A stretch of DNA of 13,498 bases from Methyloglobulus sp. (GTDB lineage Bacteria > Pseudomonadota > Gammaproteobacteria > Methylococcales > Methylomonadaceae), in the NCBI GenBank assembly GCA_013140405.1, contig JABFSV010000422.1, forward strand, positions 1-13,498. The letters run 5' to 3'. Positions 12,162 through 13,498 of this stretch are shown here, one piece after another. The notes below the pieces were generated by a model. That model was not told where the DNA came from. It did not search any database and saw nothing but the letters and a program-made list of their open reading frames with translations. Every line of letters begins with the position of its first letter. Position 1 is the first letter of the stretch. The position numbers and the translations under genes were made by a program.

Positions 12162-13498
12162 CTATGTGTTTCCTTCAATCAAATTCTCCAGCGCTCTTAT
12201 TAAAACAACGTAAGGTAACAAACTTATAGGCAGTGCATTTTGAATTTCCATATGAAGCTGCTTGTATTGTTTGATGTGCTGTTGTTCATATTGAAGTTCA
12301 AAATAATCGGCACAGTTCTTCGCTTGGCCAGCCAGGATTTTTTTCAGTAATTGGCCTGTAAAGAGTTGCGTGTCATGCTGTAAACTATCACATACGCTTC
12401 GCTCCCAAACATCACGCAAGGGCATTGCGCTTAACTGTTGCTGGACTCCATCCAGGCCAAGCGTGTGGGTGATGTCATTCAATAACGTCAGGATTGTCGT
12501 AAAATCTTGTTGGGCTTCAGTGACCAATGACACAATAAAGGGGAAATTCTGGCTATTAGCAATAAAAACCAGTTTTTGCGCCAGCCCTGCTGGTATTTGG
12601 GCTTGTTGATATTGGTTGAGTTGTTCTTGCCAATGATCTGGGGTGTGCTGATTGACATACGCTTCGTAATCGCCAAAATGACGGCTGTAGCAGTTAATCG
12701 TGTTGACATCAGGTTGGATGATTCTGCCATGAGATCCTGCCCAACGGCAAAAAGCCACCAAAGTCTGTTCGAGTTGGTGTAATAATTGATACTGTTGATC
12801 TGCCAGGATTTTATTGTCTAACCCAGCAATCGCTAGTCTTAACTCATCAGCCTGCAAAATCTGGTCAAACGCCAAATAGCAATTGACAGTATCCAATAGC
12901 GTTCCATTTTTAATGTCAGTGGCCAGGCTTAAAAAACCGCACCCTGCCTGATTGATAATTTTATTGCTAATGACGGTTGCTTTAATTTCATTCGCTAATG
13001 GATGGTTGTAAAGATGCTGTTCAAATGGTTCGCAAAGTTGAACCGGAAAATAGGCCAGTAAATAATGGTCATAGTATTCAGCCTGCAACAGCGTGGTTTG
13101 GCTTTGTAGTTGCTGGCTCAAATACATTTTGCTGGCGGCCATTAAGTCCGCCAGTTCGGGACGAGAAATGATTTGCCCAGGACGGGATCGGATTTCCTTG
13201 CTTTGTGCAAAAGATTCAACGCTTCTATCTAAAAATCCAGCAGCTTCCAAACGGTCTGCCACTTGCAAGAACACCGACGAATTTTCTGCACTATTTTCTG
13301 AAATACGGAGTTGTTCCAGTGATAAGCAAAGGCTTTGTGCGACATTATCTGCTAGCACTAGCTGGCGGACGGCTTCTGTCATATCAATAAACAAGGCTTG
13401 ATAGTCGGCAATTACTGTTTTTTTCTGTAAGCCAGTAAGCAATATTTTTAAATTAACTTCATGATCGGAGGTATCGACACCCGCCGAATTATCTACCG
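12162..13498 (-). CDS. NAD-specific glutamate dehydrogenase (large type), C-terminal part, cut by window edge
   Basis: Oxidatively deaminates glutamate to 2-oxoglutarate with NAD. The frame is open to the right edge, so about 445 C-terminal codons of a protein of roughly 1600 residues are visible. The first residues, VDNSAGVDTSDHEVNLKILL (from about 13496), are the conserved segment closing the catalytic domain. The C-terminal helical domain follows: RPELADLMAASKMYLSQQL, the AYFPVQLCEPFEQHLYNHPLANEIKATVISNKIINQAG segment, then DELRLAIAGLDNKILADQQYQLLHQLEQTLVAFCRW, all matching the long NAD-GDH class. A TTG at 13442 is an internal codon, not a start. The stop is TAG at 12164-12162 with a normal C-terminus (LENLIEGNT). 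This is a host housekeeping gene, converging with the PycTM gene, and marks normal chromosome. Confidence 0.92.
   Translation of the reverse strand, partial: VDNSAGVDTSDHEVNLKILLTGLQKKTVIADYQALFIDMTEAVRQLVLADNVAQSLCLSLEQLRISENSAENSSVFLQVADRLEAAGFLDRSVESFAQSKEIRSRPGQIISRPELADLMAASKMYLSQQLQSQTTLLQAEYYDHYLLAYFPVQLCEPFEQHLYNHPLANEIKATVISNKIINQAGCGFLSLATDIKNGTLLDTVNCYLAFDQILQADELRLAIAGLDNKILADQQYQLLHQLEQTLVAFCRWAGSHGRIIQPDVNTINCYSRHFGDYEAYVNQHTPDHWQEQLNQYQQAQIPAGLAQKLVFIANSQNFPFIVSLVTEAQQDFTTILTLLNDITHTLGLDGVQQQLSAMPLRDVWERSVCDSLQHDTQLFTGQLLKKILAGQAKNCADYFELQYEQQHIKQYKQLHMEIQNALPISLLPYVVLIRALENLIEGNT

Noticed and set aside
12370..13401. Plus-strand frames of 60-100 codons opposite the glutamate dehydrogenase
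   Set aside because: They are antisense shadows of a clearly conserved minus-strand protein.

Overview
The window looks like gammaproteobacterial chromosome carrying an integrated mobile element. The right-hand gene is the C-terminal part of a large (about 1600-residue class) NAD-specific glutamate dehydrogenase. Together with the middling base composition and the gene families present, it fits a gammaproteobacterium; a methanotroph-like (Methylococcales) host is possible, but that is only an impression and no marker gene proves it.

Layout. (1) 1-770: 3' part of a P4-type tyrosine integrase, cut by the left window edge. (2) 806-1403, minus strand: a higBA toxin-antitoxin pair in which the antitoxin is intact but the toxin is broken by a 17-nt insertion. 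(3) 1416-1588: a divergent control region with an inverted repeat, an extended -10 promoter and a three-way-junction RNA that looks like the phage C4 antisense RNA, leading into an unrecognised AT-richer gene (1589-2065). (4) 2207-8000: a compact, mostly overlapping set of genes on the plus strand: AlpA-type regulator, small HTH protein, Toprim protein, DUF3987 helicase-like protein, TubC_N-like protein, a probable DNA-binding protein with internal repeats, SSB, an unknown, DUF5681, and another unknown. This is a replication and control module of an integrative element or phage satellite; no capsid, terminase or conjugation genes are visible. (5) 8001-8650: no convincing gene, but many inverted repeats; a candidate structured RNA or cis-acting site. 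(6) 8693-9252: a DUF433/DUF5615 toxin-antitoxin pair. (7) 9253-9811: intergenic. (8) 9812-12123: a PAS-PAS-SpoIIE/PP2C phosphatase followed by a three-TM PycTM (DUF5706) protein of the kind that serves as effector in Pycsar defence, here without a cyclase. (9) 12162-13498, minus: the glutamate dehydrogenase fragment.

The most distinctive signal is a family of seven copies of the palindrome GTTTAA-N4-TTAAAC between 5714 and 6350. Three copies surround a sigma70-like promoter, three lie inside the coding sequence at exactly 57-bp spacing where they encode a 19-residue protein repeat, and one sits at the junction with ssb. They look like operators, iterons or a centromere-like site for the protein encoded between them. 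The right end of the element cannot be fixed because the left attachment site lies outside the window.
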